From assembly GCA_051294375.1 (NCBI GenBank), contig CM119263.1, positions 13,254,199-13,318,198 on the forward strand: a stretch of 64,000 bases of DNA. Reading direction: 5' to 3'. A program made the position numbers and the translations under genes. This DNA is from Paraspadella gotoi. Taxonomy: Eukaryota; Chaetognatha. The notes beneath the pieces were generated by a model, which saw only the letters and a program-made list of their open reading frames with translations, had not been told where the DNA came from and ran no database searches. Positions 49,569-61,840 of the stretch are shown here, piece by piece (position 1 is the first letter of the stretch; the number at the start of each line of letters is the position of its first letter).

Positions 49569-49570
<2 letters not shown>

Positions 49571-49850
49571 CGGGTAAAAATTAAAACAAATTAAAGCCGG
49601 AGAAAATCTCGTCGAGTTTCTAAACGGCAAAAACTCAATAGCAGAAAAGAAAAGAAAAAAAAAGGGAGGAAAAAAGAAAAGGAAAAAGGGGATGAAAAAG
49701 AAAGACATAAAGAAAGAAAAAAAGAAAAAGAAGAATAAAAAGAAGGCAAAGAAAGACTAGACTTTTCTTTCCATCTCAATTTAAAACCAGCGTTTCACTT
49801 GTTTCGATAATACGACTCTGTGGAAGGAAATTTCTCTCGCTTTATTTCTG

Positions 49851-49967
<117 letters not shown>

Positions 49968-50335
49968 TCCGTTCTCTCATATATCCCCTCCGGTTGTACG
50001 TGATCACTGCGTACGTGACACTTCGTCCTCCTGGCAAAGAGTCAGTTTGCTTCTCTGCCTCCGTTTTCCTTCCTGGCCTTACTTTCACATTTACAGCAGC
50101 CGTCATCCCTTCGCCAGTCGTCGTCCACGTTTTTTTTTACCGCCATGACACTCACTTTCTTTCCCCCTTCTCCCCCTCTCTCTCCCCTTTCCAGTACTCA
50201 ATATCGTTTAGTTCTGAATTTACAGATATCTAACAGTAATTTATTCATTGGCTTTTCCTTCTTTGAAAAAAAAAGGAAAAAAAAAGGAACAAAAGTAAAA
50301 CGAACCCAACTGAACAGTTCAAGATCTCGGCTGAA

Positions 50336-50338
<3 letters not shown>

Positions 50339-50430
<92 letters not shown>
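50339..50430. repeat. (TC)46 microsatellite
   Basis: A pure run of about 92 bases. Confidence 0.95.
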
Positions 50431-50434
<4 letters not shown>

Positions 50435-50485
50435 CCAACTCTCCGGATTCTTATTTTCTCTTTTCTAATTTTCTCTCTCTCTCTC

Positions 50486-50690
50486 TGCGCGGCGGCCCCA
50501 AGCCTTTATGTCTTTCATTGGGAGCGGGGGTATTCAGCTCTTCCACGGGGCAAAAGTCTTGCGCGTGCTGAGGGGCCTTGGCGGCTTCGCAGCGCGGGGT
50601 GTGGGGGCCTGAGCGGGGCGCGGCCCTTTAAGGGCAGGGAGAGTCTTTTTTATAAAATTGGCGCGCTGCATGGTATAGTGAAAGAGGCGT
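50486..50690. other. GC-rich island between TC arrays
   Basis: About 150 bases of clearly GC-rich sequence (GCGCGGCGGCCCCAAG to GCGCGGCCCTTTAAGGGC) in AT-rich surroundings. There is no open frame of note. GCCCTTTAAGGGC at 50624-50636 is a perfect hairpin palindrome. Origin unknown. Confidence 0.5.
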
Positions 50691-50959
50691 TTGAATTAAA
50701 AAGAAGCAAGGGGCGTATAGGTGGTTGTTTGATTTTTTCGATTGGATCGAACAGAGTTTGCAAATTTGCCTGTTCCTCTCAGTGAGACGATAGGTAAGGT
50801 TTTGAAAAAAAATCGTTTCAAAGTGTCAAAAATAATTTGAAAAACCTCACCACAACTTTTTTTAAATCTTTGCTCAGGTCTTGAAAAAAAAAAACACGCT
50901 AAACTCACACGAAGTATAAAACTCTCGACGACCGACAGAGTAATGTTCCTCTTCTTATT

Positions 50960-51002
50960 TCTCTCTCCTTTTAATAACTCTCTCACTCTCTCCTCTCTCA
51001 CT

Positions 51003-51065
<63 letters not shown>

Positions 51066-51312
51066 TCTTCTCTCTCTTCTCTCTCCTCCCACATCTTTGC
51101 CAATTTGGAAAAAGGAAGGGGAAAGAGAAGAAATAACGAAAGAATAAAATAAAAAGAGTTAACCTTCGCCGCCGAAAGTCGTTGGAAGTTTATTAGTTTT
51201 ATTTCGTCTGTGAGCCTTTATTTTACTGGGACTACAAACCGCTTTTCCAAATGGAGCGACTTAACAAGGTGCGGGCAAAACTGGGGGCGGCAAGGGAGAT
51301 GGGGAGGGAGGT

Positions 51313-51348
<36 letters not shown>

Positions 51349-51350
51349 CA
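50960..51350. repeat. (TC)n tract and later (GA)n tract
   Basis: TC-rich at 50963-51090 and a short GA run at 51317-51347, with mixed sequence between. Confidence 0.85.
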
Positions 51351-52765
51351 GACAGAGAATTTGGGTTGTTGGCTTCACGATTTTTTTTTTCGGTCTGAGT
51401 CTTAGTTTCCTTTTTTAGGCTTCGATTCGATTTGAGGTTCAATTCTCGGCCTTTTACTTCTTAACTCGAGACCGTTCCTCAAAGTTGTTGCATTTTCTTT
51501 TCTTTTCTTTTCTTTTTTTTCGTTTTTATTTCTTAATTCTTTGTTCTTTCGAATTCTTCTTCTTCGTCGCCTCTTTCTTCGTTCCTTCTCATTTCTTCTC
51601 CATTCTTCTCACTCCTTTTTTTTTTTTCTTCCTCCCTTTTCTTTTTTGATCTAGGATCTACGACGTGCCTTTGTTCATCTCGGCTTAATCTTGTCTAACC
51701 CTTTTTACTCTGAGAGGCTCTCGTCGACCTCCTCTTCGTTCTATTTTCTCCTTCCTTCCTCCCTCTCCTTTTCCTCCTCCCCTCTCCCTCATCCCGGCAT
51801 CAAAGTTCGTATCTGGTGGTCGTCGATCGACCCCTGCCATTTTTATGGTGCGAGGCGTAGAAACTTAAGGGCCTCACCCGCGTCATCCCATAATTTTCCC
51901 TCCCCCCCTCCTCCTTCGCTACGTCGTCGTTTTCGTCGTTTTCATCGTCGTCGTCGTCGTATTCTTTTTCTTATTCGAGGACTGAGAACTTTCTCTCAGT
52001 TCCATTCCCTTCCACGATGAAACTAGTCTGCGAACTTACCCTCTAGGATTCCGTCGACGATTCACCTGGTTTTTAGTGAAGGGGTCGGCCTCGCTTCCTT
52101 AATCTCACCTCCCTAGCGCGACAGTTCATTAGCCTCTTCTCATTTTTTTGTCACTCTACTTTTCACTCAAATAAATCATTCTCAAATATTCCAAAGTATT
52201 CTTGAATCTCTACATTTGAATTTGTTTCATGAATCAACTTTCAACATAAACACATTCACGCAGGTCTAACGATTCATTCCCTTATTTCTCCGTTTCACCT
52301 CCCAACACTCCCGGTTTTCACCCAATCCAGGCTCCAGGACTCCTAATCCCNNNNNNNNNNNNNNNNNNNNNNNNNNNNNNNNNNNNNNNNNNNNNNNNNN
52401 NNNNNNNNNNNNNNNNNNNNNNNNNNNNNNNNNNNNNNNNNNNNNNNNNNNNNNNNNNNNNNNNNNNNNNNNNNNNNNNNNNNNNNNNNNNNNNNNNNNN
52501 NNNNNNNNNNNNNNNNNNNNNNNNNNNNNNNNNNNNNNNNNNNNNNNNNNNNNNNNNNNNNNNNNNNNNNNNNNNNNNNNNNNNNNNNNNNNNNNNTCAT
52601 TTCTATCTCGTTGATAGTCATATCCTTACTCATTTTACTCTTTTCCATTTCATCTTTTATAACTTAAACCCCACTCAATTAAACCCTGACCCCGCGAACG
52701 AGGCGTAGCCATAGTAACCTTGAACCGCTTTTCCCTCACCTTTCCCCTTTCCCGTCATCCACCCC
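51351..52765. other. Non-coding interval with a gap
   Basis: T/C-rich at 51490-51800, CGTCGT triplets at 51920-51962, gap 52351-52596 (246 N). No recognised gene. Confidence 0.45.
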
Positions 52766-55700
52766 CTTGCCTTCGCGCTGCCCTTCGGTCGTGATACTCG
52801 ATCGTCTCCTCATTCTCCTTCCTCCCTTTCTCATCTTTCCCTCGATTCTCCTTCCTCCCTTTCTCATCTTTAAAAGAAGAGTATTTACTTACTTCGCTCG
52901 AGGTCACTACAGGCGCGATCTCCAGATTCATGTAGGCCTCTCCTCATTTTTTGTACAATTCGTGCTAAGACTTTGTAACTTATTATCATTAATAATGCTA
53001 TTCTCAATATTCCTGCATCGGAGGCGTAGATCTTTACATCTTGAGAGTTTATGTTTCATGGATTATACACTACTTTGGCACACATATAGAGAGCAGGATC
53101 CAAGGAACGAGGGTTTAAGGGGGACTTTGCTTCGCGAGTGGCTTACATCACTGTATGGTAGCCTATATCTCCTTATTTGCGTGCTTACATTTACTTCGCG
53201 TTATCTCATACAACTCCAAGATCACCTTGAAGTCACCCGCACGCTTTGTCGGACTCATGCAGAAGAGTGCCTATGTGCTTCTAGTAACTCTGTACTCAAT
53301 CTTGGTACCTACTTCGACCTGGGTCATGTATTTCATTCAGCTACGCTCTATTCGCGAAAGACATAGTTTCCCTCAGCAATCGTCGTGAGAGGTGTATTAC
53401 ACAATCTCCAACTCAGTACAATAACACTGTCATTCTTGCTCTCTTCTCCTTTGGGGTAACTCTCCCGTCTCCGTCTTGACATTCCGTTCCTTATGGCATG
53501 TTGATAAAGGATTTAAAATATCTCTCGACGAACCAGCGCCAGTTGCGGTGCATAGCTCAACTTCGCAACCTAGCTCTACTCTACCTTCGCGAGACACTTT
53601 CATAACCTCTGTTTTTCTAACTATAGAATCTCTGATGTAACCGGGCAGAATCTCTTCTTGCCTTTTCCTCGAAAATTTGCCAAACATCAGGGGTCTAGTC
53701 TCATTTCTAGTCGTATCTGTTGAGTAGTCATATCTTATAACATCATTCATATATTTAAAATAACTCTTATCTTTCCATTTCATGTTATAGAAATTACTTA
53801 CATGAGAAATCTCACGAGACTAAAGCACATTCAATATCTCTCTGCACTCCAAAGCTAGCGTTCGGACGCAGAAGGTCTGTAGTCCACTCCTGATATTATA
53901 TCTCATTTACTTTGAACAACGAATTTTTCCACGGCCTCTCTTACTTAATCTCCACTTAAATCACCCGACATCCACCCAACACTCTGGTGCGTACTATATG
54001 GCGCGGCCATTGGGTCTGCTGCGCGCTTTGACAACCATGAAAATTTTTCATTTAAGTGTAAGAATATTAAGAGTTGATGACTAGACAGGTGCGTTTGAGA
54101 GACTCACTCATAAACTGATTCTCTTTCTCTCACCTTATTCGCCTTTTTGTAACGGCGGATACGCACACCGAGGTAGAATCAGTCTCGCGATGGCCCTAAT
54201 CCGTTTCTCATCTAGTTTTACCGCCCAGCGATCTTCTTACCTTACTAAATTCTCATCTTTCCCAGAGGACAGGCCGAATTTCTACCTTATCCTGACTCCT
54301 TTGGTCGCTCCTATCTTTATTTATCCACCAGTTAGTCCAGCGAATTCTGCCTTCCTATATTGCAAATGTTTAGTTGCTGAAAATCTCTCTCTATCTCGAG
54401 GGTGAATGCTGGAGGTTCACTAAAGCTTTATCGAATATCACAATGGAAGATTTCTATAACACTTTCACCTATCGACCTTTTACCTCAATAAAACTATTTC
54501 ACAAATCGCGGAATTCAATTTAAACTTTCCTTTTGCTTAGTGTACTTCAATTCTCCTGAATAGATAAAATAGGGCTAATCTGTACTCCTAGCCGTAACAC
54601 CCTGCTGAGATAGCGTCTTCCTTCTCTGGTACAGAAAAATAATAAATTTTTATTTAACTCTCCTGATATTACATTTGCACTGACTAATATTACAGCATGC
54701 CTTACAGAAAATTCTACATAATTCTTCTATTCACTGACTCTAATCAGTCTATTACACCCTGTCACAGAGTTCCCACAGGCCTAAGGTATTACCTCATCTT
54801 TCCCTTCTTTACCACCCCAGGCAAAAAGCTTAACAAGTATTCCTACACATGCTCTACAGCAGTAACAGCCACGTTGCGATGTCTCTAACTGGACAATTGA
54901 GCCGGAAGACGTTCCCAGAGCTTTTTTCCTTTACCCATGTCATTTTTCAAATAATAAGATAGGCGGAATCCTCTGCTGCTTGTTCATATACTGCTATTTA
55001 AACGAGTCTACGAGGCTCCTTCACCAGAAACGATTATACTCTTCTTCCTAATATGCTCCTCATCCTTCTTTGCTCCTAATCCACCCTTTACCCGTAATTC
55101 CAATTATATTTTTTTACTGCCAGGTCGTGCTTCCGTGCATAGAAATTATATAGAATATAAATATAGCCATGTTATGGCGCGATTCCCTTTGGTTCGTTTA
55201 AGGAAAAAAAATCCTCCAATGCCCGCAACCTCTCCTCTCTGTCTTTTTTCTTCTTTAACGAAAGTTCTGACAGACAGGAAGGTCAGAATCGGCGACACAC
55301 TTTCAAGAGAAGGCGCGGAAAATGATTGAAAGGGAGAGGAATTTTTAGTGTTTTCATGGTCATGCCGAGGTTCTTCAAACCCATGGCAGGACCAATTTAC
55401 GAACGTAAACTTAAAGAATTTTACCTTATTACCCAGTCAACTTCTCTATCAAAAACATATAAAAACGATCCGATTAGCTAACAGAACAAAAGTAGTCGCT
55501 GGGGGAGACGCGAGTATGGTGTTTATTAGGACACCTCTGGTTCTCACAGCATAGGATGCCTTACATAAAAGAAAATAATGCTTATCCATGAAATAATCCT
55601 CCGCGCAATTCAGTCTCTTGCTTCCGCCGTCTACTTACCTCCCTTCTGTTTTTTGCATTGGAAGGGCGTCCTCGCGTCATTTTTCTATTTTCTCCTTGTG

Positions 55701-56900
55701 CATAGATCTCTCTCTCCACCCTTGACCATTTTTGAACATCAGAAACTATCAGCATTCAAATACGGTATCTTCGCTGACTGTTCTTGGCGAAACACATATT
55801 TTTCTGAGAGACGGACTACATTTCTTTTTCTGAGTAGTACGCAATATATGCACAGACGATTTCCTCCACCTCTCAAATGCCATATGGCTTAAATCGCCAT
55901 TTCAACTATACTGATCTGTGATTTTTACAATATAACCTCAAATCTCTCCAGGATCCGATCTAGCCACTTCACTGTATGCAAGGGCTTCTCCATAATTTTC
56001 TCTTTACATCTCATCTCACTTATGCTTTTTCGTTTCTTTTTTATATGCATTGACGGATGCCATACCTAGTCAGTAGTCCATACTCATCTCACACCATCGC
56101 GTTACTCACACACACTAAAAGTTACTTAAGACATCTTTACACCACAATAGTACCCCTTTGCTCTCTTGACTCTCTTCTTAAATCTTGTTATATCACATTT
56201 TTCGAATGTCAGATTCCTTCTTATTTTTCTTCCAACTTGCTATATATTCTCTCATTGAGTACTCTGATTCTATTCACACTCCGAAGTCTCCTCACACGGT
56301 GTCATTTTTATCAACTTAGTGTGATACATCTCTTGTAGTGTCCTATCTAATTCCCTTTTTATATCTATATATGGAGAGCAGACGAGCGAATTAATGCCAG
56401 TCTTAGAGTTAATCACAATTTGGTGGTGACCATTCTCGACTACTCTATACTTTCCTGTAACACATTTCGAGCTTATCATCCTTTAGCCCATATTTTCGCG
56501 TCTATACATCAACCTTATAATTTAACCTAGAGATTTATATACCTCTACGATTGAAATATGGGAATTTCTTATACATCTCACAACGATCCATTAACACTCT
56601 ATATATATCTGAAATTATTATTATTTATTTATTTTCTTCTCTATAGTCTTCTCCTCTCTCTTTTTCTTGGTTCCTTTATCTACTACATATTCAATGTCTC
56701 GCGCCTTTCTTTCTCGCACAGTCTCTCTTGGATCCAGATCCGTCACCTCATCAGGGTAGTCAAAGCCACCAACAGTCTCTGGTCTCTCTCTCATCTCTTG
56801 CTCTTCTCTCTCCGATCTCAGTCATCATCTCTCTCTCTTTGTCTTTTCTTCCTTTTTTTCGCCCCACGTGGCGGGTCATACAGGTTTTTTTAATCTTTAT
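52766..56900. other. Long microsatellite-poor segment, no recognised gene
   Basis: About 4.1 kb without the GA/TC arrays typical of the rest. Frames reach 199 codons (52767-53366, +) but show no domain. A 15-25 bp motif with TCCTTCCTCCCTTTCTCATC is tandemly doubled at 52814-52870. Possible decayed mobile DNA or ordinary unique intergenic sequence. Confidence 0.35.
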
Positions 56901-57610
56901 CTGACCGCCCGGTGATCCCCTATCGCATTTTTTTTTTTTCCTTTATGCGTATAATCAACTTCTTTTTCCCGCACCCTTCCGGCCCCCAGCGGTTTGTTTT
57001 TTTTTTGCTTTCTTTCGATTTTTCTCTTTATTTTATCCCGCTCTGTTGGTTCCTAATCGGTCCGACGAACGTAAACAATCCTTCATCCACTTTTTGTTTT
57101 TTTTTTGTTTGTTTNNNNNNNNNNNNNNNNNNNNNNNNNTTTGTTTTTTTTTGGTCTTTGTATTCGAGAAACGGAAAAAATGAGTGAAGAATTTTTCGAG
57201 GGAAAAAATCGAGAAGGTCATTAGTCATTAACTCCAAATCGGTTATCCTACGTTTCTTCGAACCAGTTTGATCTCGTAGATGTTTAACGAAAGAAGCTGA
57301 GTGAGATTTTTAAAAAAATACATATTCTATATATGTATTTACATACATATATTCGATCAATTCACAATAACTACAATTTGAAGATCAAGACCATACCGTA
57401 CAAAAATAATTCCAACGAACCTTGAGAGGTTACGCAGCAACAGGAGCGAGTACTTTTTTTAAAAAAGTCTAAAAATTGTAGAAACTTCTTCACCTCTCTC
57501 TCTCCTCATCGTCCGTCTCTCCGTCTTCTCCTCTCGTCATGCTCGTCTCTTCGTTCTCTCTGCTCTCGTTCTCTCTTCGTCTCTCTCTCTCTCTGCTCTC
57601 TCATCCTCCT
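56901..57610. other. Non-coding interval with a 25-N gap
   Basis: TTTTTTTTTGTTTGTTT-like sequence flanks the gap 57115-57139 on both sides. 57300-57360 is AT-rich; 57490-57605 is an interrupted TC tract. Confidence 0.45.
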
Positions 57611-58165
57611 TTCACTTTTACTTTCATTCGTCGAGGCGAGGCGTTTCCAGCATTTTCGGGTCTTAAACAAACGTATTGACTGACTTTAATCTTTCTTCAG
57701 ATTGTAGAAAAAACGGGTTCGCTTAGTTTTCCTCCTTTACTCAGGCCTCCCTTCAACATCGCTCCTTCTCAATCTCGCCCCTCCGCCGCAGCGCCGAGGT
57801 TCGGATTAATTTGATTTTCATCGCCTCCTACCCTCCCGCCCGCGCACTTTACTTCCTTTTCCCGCCTTCCGTTTTTCCTCTCTCTACCTCTCGCTCNNNN
57901 NNNNNNNNNNNNNNNNNNNNNCTCTCTCTCTCTCTCCTTTCCTTTCCTTTCATTCGTCGGCGCGTTTTCCACATTTTCGGTCTTAACTATGACTTTAATC
58001 TTTCTCAGTTGTAGAAAAACGGGTTCTTAGTTTCTCAGCCTCCCTTCACTCTTCTCACCGCCTCCGCCCAACCGAGGTCGGTTAATCCATCGCCTCCCCC
58101 CCTTAACTCCTTTCGCCTTCGTTTCTCTCCTCCCACCTCTCCCTCTCTTCCCTCCCACGCCTCTT
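57610..58165. repeat. Near-duplicate pair around a 25-N gap
   Basis: 57613-57870 and 57938-58135 share TTTCATTCGTCG, CATTTTCGG, GACTTTAATCTTTCT, TTGTAGAAAAA and ACGGGTTC in order. The second copy reads like the first with scattered deletions. The gap 57897-57921 sits between them. Confidence 0.8.
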
Positions 58166-58284
58166 CTTCCTCCCGTACCTCACTATGTCTTTTCTCCTCC
58201 TCCTCCTCCTCCTCCACCCCTTCCATCGGAGGCCCAAGGCGCGGGGCTTCGCAGCAACTAACTCGGGGCGATAAATCCGAAGCC

Positions 58285-58610
58285 CGAGAAAAGAAAGAAA
58301 AGAAAAGAAAGAAAAGAAAGAAAGAAAGAAAAGAAAGAAAAGAAAGAAAAGAAAGAAAAGAAAGAAAAGAAAGAAAAGAAAGAAAAGAAAGAAAAGAAAG
58401 AAGAGAAAGAAAGAAAGAAAGAAATATGGAAAGAAAGAAAGATAGAAAGAAAAATACGGATAAATAGGAAAAGGACAAAAGAAAAGAAAAGAAAAGAAAA
58501 GAAAAGAANNNNNNNNNNNNNNNNNNNNNNNNNNNNNNNNNNNNNNNNNNNNNNNNNNNNNNNNNNNAAGAAAAGAAAAGAAAAGAAAAGAAAAGAAAAG
58601 AGAGACATAG
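58285..58610. repeat. (GAAA)n / (GAAAA)n purine array with a gap
   Basis: GAAAGAAAAG-type repeats from 58285 to 58440 and GAAAA pentamers at 58484-58600, interrupted by the gap 58509-58567. Confidence 0.9.
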
Positions 58611-58614
58611 AAGA

Positions 58615-60195
58615 AGAGGAAGACGAGCGCAACCATCTTTCCACCATTTTTCATTTTGTTAAAATTAGGGATCCCGCTTTCTCTCCCTCTCTTTTGCTCC
58701 GCGAAAAAAAGTCGTCTTTATCTCAATTCCCTTTTATTCTGTCGCCTCAGTAGTCAGTCCGCTGTTTTGCTTTCGCCACAAAGTTTTCTTTATATTTTCA
58801 TTGTTCATAATTCAACAATTCCTGGTGTACATACATATATGTTTAATTTTCGGGGATTCAAAACTAATTTGAGCTAATTGATTTATATCTTCTTTCGCCG
58901 GATCTCCCGCTTTTCCTACCTCCCTCTCNNNNNNNNNNNNNNNNNNNNNNNNNNNNNNNNNNNNNNNNNNNNNNNNNNNNNNNNNNNNNNNNNNNNNNNN
59001 NNNNNNNNNNNNNNNNNNNNNNNNNNNNNNNNNNNNNNNNNNNNNNNNNNNNNNNNNNNNNNNNNNNNNNNNNNNNNNNNNNNNNNNNNNNNNNGATTCA
59101 GTCGTAGATGGAAGCGAGGAAGGATTATCCTCGTCTTTCACCTCCTCCTCCTCCTCCTCCTTCGCATCTTCATCCTCTTCCCCCTCCTCCTCAGAACCCG
59201 ATTTACCGAACCATTTGCTTAAGAAAACAGGTGCACACCGTAGAAAAGTAAATTATCGCCCCGGAACTATAGGCGCTCGGCGTTGCCATGGGAGACGGGG
59301 TTTTAAAACGAAATAATTAGTAGATTGTTGGAGTTTAGATGTNNNNNNNNNNNNNNNNNNNNNNNNNNNNNNNNNNNNNNNNNNNNNNNNNNNNNNNNNN
59401 NNNNNNNNNNNNNNNNNNNNNNNNNNNNNNNNNNNNNNNNNNNNNNNNNNNNNNNNNNNNNNNNNNNNNNNNNNNNNNNNNNNNNNNNNNNNNNNNNNNN
59501 NNNNNNNNNNNNNNNNNNNNNNNNNNNNNNNNNNCTCTCGCTCAGCCATCTTGATTTTTCGGTCGATGAAGAAAAGAGAAAAGAGAAGCGAGGTTGGTAT
59601 CGACGTTTCGTTTAAGGGTCGACAATCGAGGCTTTTCGCTTTCATCCGCCTTCAACTCGCTTCATCTCGTTTTTAACCGTTTTCACTGTCACCCCGCGCC
59701 AAAATCAAACCACAACAACAGCACTACAGTTTTACATCTTAACTTCATTTCATAATATGTATGTAGATGTACGTATATATAAAAGTCTTTCACTTAAGGA
59801 CTGTAACATTTATTTAATTCATTGCGATAACATGAATTATGTAAACCGAAGACAACCAAAGACAACCAAAGACATCCAACCCCAGCAAATGATATCCTCC
59901 GTCCCCCATCACCTCACCTCAGCCATCCCCAATCCAGCAATCCCCATCGCCATCTCCTCATATCGCTCCAACCCCACCCTCTTCCCGACGGTTCTGTCAG
60001 ACATCAAAAGCAAACTCGCGCTGCGTCTTCGCCCGTGGGTGGTATGAGCGGGGGCGGTGGTGAGAGCGGATGGGTGGAGGGGCGCAGCTCGCTCGGAAGC
60101 CGGGAATCGTGGGCTTGTGGGCGGGCGAAGACAAATTTGATTTTCTGTTTAGAAGTTTTTCGTCTCTTTTTCTCTCTTTTTTTGTCGGCGGAGGA
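58615..60195. repeat. Tandem near-duplicate of about 1.5 kb, copy 1
   Basis: Matches 60335-61840 throughout: CCATCTTTCCACCATTTTTC, AGTCGTAGATGGAAGCGAGG, AACGAAATAATTAGTAG, GACATCCAACCCCAGCAAAT and CGGGCGAAGACAAATTTGAT occur in order in both. It contains gaps 58929-59094 and 59343-59534 where copy 2 has TC-rich sequence. No recognised coding capacity. Confidence 0.9.
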
Positions 60196-60334
60196 GAGGA
60201 GAAAAGGAAAGGAAAAAAAAAAAAAAGAAAAAAAAAAAAAAAAAAAAAAGAAAGAAATGAAAAAAAAAAAGAAAAAGGGAAAAAAAAGGGGAAAAAAGAA
60301 AGAAAGGAAAGAAAAGAAGAGAATAGAAGAGAGA

Positions 60335-60638
60335 GACGGCGACCATCTTTCCACCATTTTTCACTTTTGTTAAAATTAGGGATCCGCTTTCTCTCCCTCT
60401 CTTTTTGCTCCGCGAAAAAGTCGTCTTTATCTCATTCCCTTTTATTCTGTCGTCCAGTTAGTCCAGTCCGCTGTTTTTGGGCTTCGCCACAAAGTTTTCT
60501 TTATATTTTCATTGTTTCATAATTCAACAATTCGCTGGTGTAATAGCATATATGTTTATTTTCGGGGATTTCAAAACTATTTGAGCTAATTGATTTATCA
60601 TTTCTTTCGCCGGATCTCCGCTTTTCTACCTCTCTCTT

Positions 60639-60676
<38 letters not shown>

Positions 60677-61036
60677 CTCTCCTCTCTTTCTTTCCAGTAT
60701 TTCTCTTATTTGTTTCAATTGATTTCATTCTCAAAAATGCCAAAGAGATTCAGTCGTAGATGGAAGCGAGGAAGATTATTCTCGTCTTTCACCTCTCTCC
60801 TCCTCCTTCCTTCGCATCTTCATTCCTCTCTCCCCCTCCTCCTCACGACCCCGATTTACCGAACCTTTTGCTTAAGAAACAGGTGCACACCGATAGAAAA
60901 GTAAATTATTCGCCGGAATATGGGCAGCTCGGCGTTGCATGGGGACGGGGGGTTTTTTTAAAACGAAATAATTAGTAGGATTGTTTGGGTTTGATGTTGG
61001 GTTTTTGTAAATTATATTTTTTATCTTTAGATGTTC

Positions 61037-61081
<45 letters not shown>

Positions 61082-61089
61082 TCTCCTCT

Positions 61090-61141
<52 letters not shown>

Positions 61142-61840
61142 TCTCTTCTCTTCTCTCTTCTCTCTCTCGCTCAGCCATCCTTGATTTTTCTGGTCGTGAA
61201 AGAAAAAGAGAAAAGAGAAGCGAGGTTGGTATTCGACGTTTCGTTTAAGGGTCGGACAATCGAGGCTTTTCGCTTCATCTCGCCTTCAACTCGCTTATCT
61301 TCGTTTTAACCGTTTTTCACTGTCACCCCCGCCGCCAAATCAAACCACAACAACAGCCTTACAGTTTTAATCTTAACTCATTTTCATTAATATGTATGTA
61401 GATGACCGTATATATAAAAGTCTTTCAACTTAAGGACTGCTACATTTATTAATTTCATTGCGGATAATCATGAATTATGGTAAACGAAGACAACCAAAAG
61501 ACAACAAAGACATCCAACCCCAGCAAATGATATCCTCCGTCCCATCACCTCACCTCAGCCATCCCCCAATTCAGCAATCCCCATCGCCATCTCGATATCC
61601 GCTCCAACCCACCCTCTTCCCCGACGGTTCTGTCATGACATCAAAAGCAAACTCGCGCTGCGTCTTCGCCCATGAGGTGGTATGAGCGGGGCGGTGGGTT
61701 GAGAGCGGATGCGGTGTGGAGGGGCGCAGCCTTCGGCTCGGAGCGGGAATCGTGGGGCTTGGGGCGGGCGAAGACAAATTTGATTCTGTTTCTCTTTGAA
61801 GTTTTTCGTCTCTTTTCTCTCTTTTTTGTTCGGGGAGGCT
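60335..61840. repeat. Tandem near-duplicate of about 1.5 kb, copy 2
   Basis: The partner of 58615-60195 in direct orientation, separated by an A-rich low-complexity linker (60190-60330). Differences are mostly one-base insertions or deletions, often in homopolymers. TC tracts at 60626-60690 and 61040-61170 fill the positions that are N in copy 1. Confidence 0.9.
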
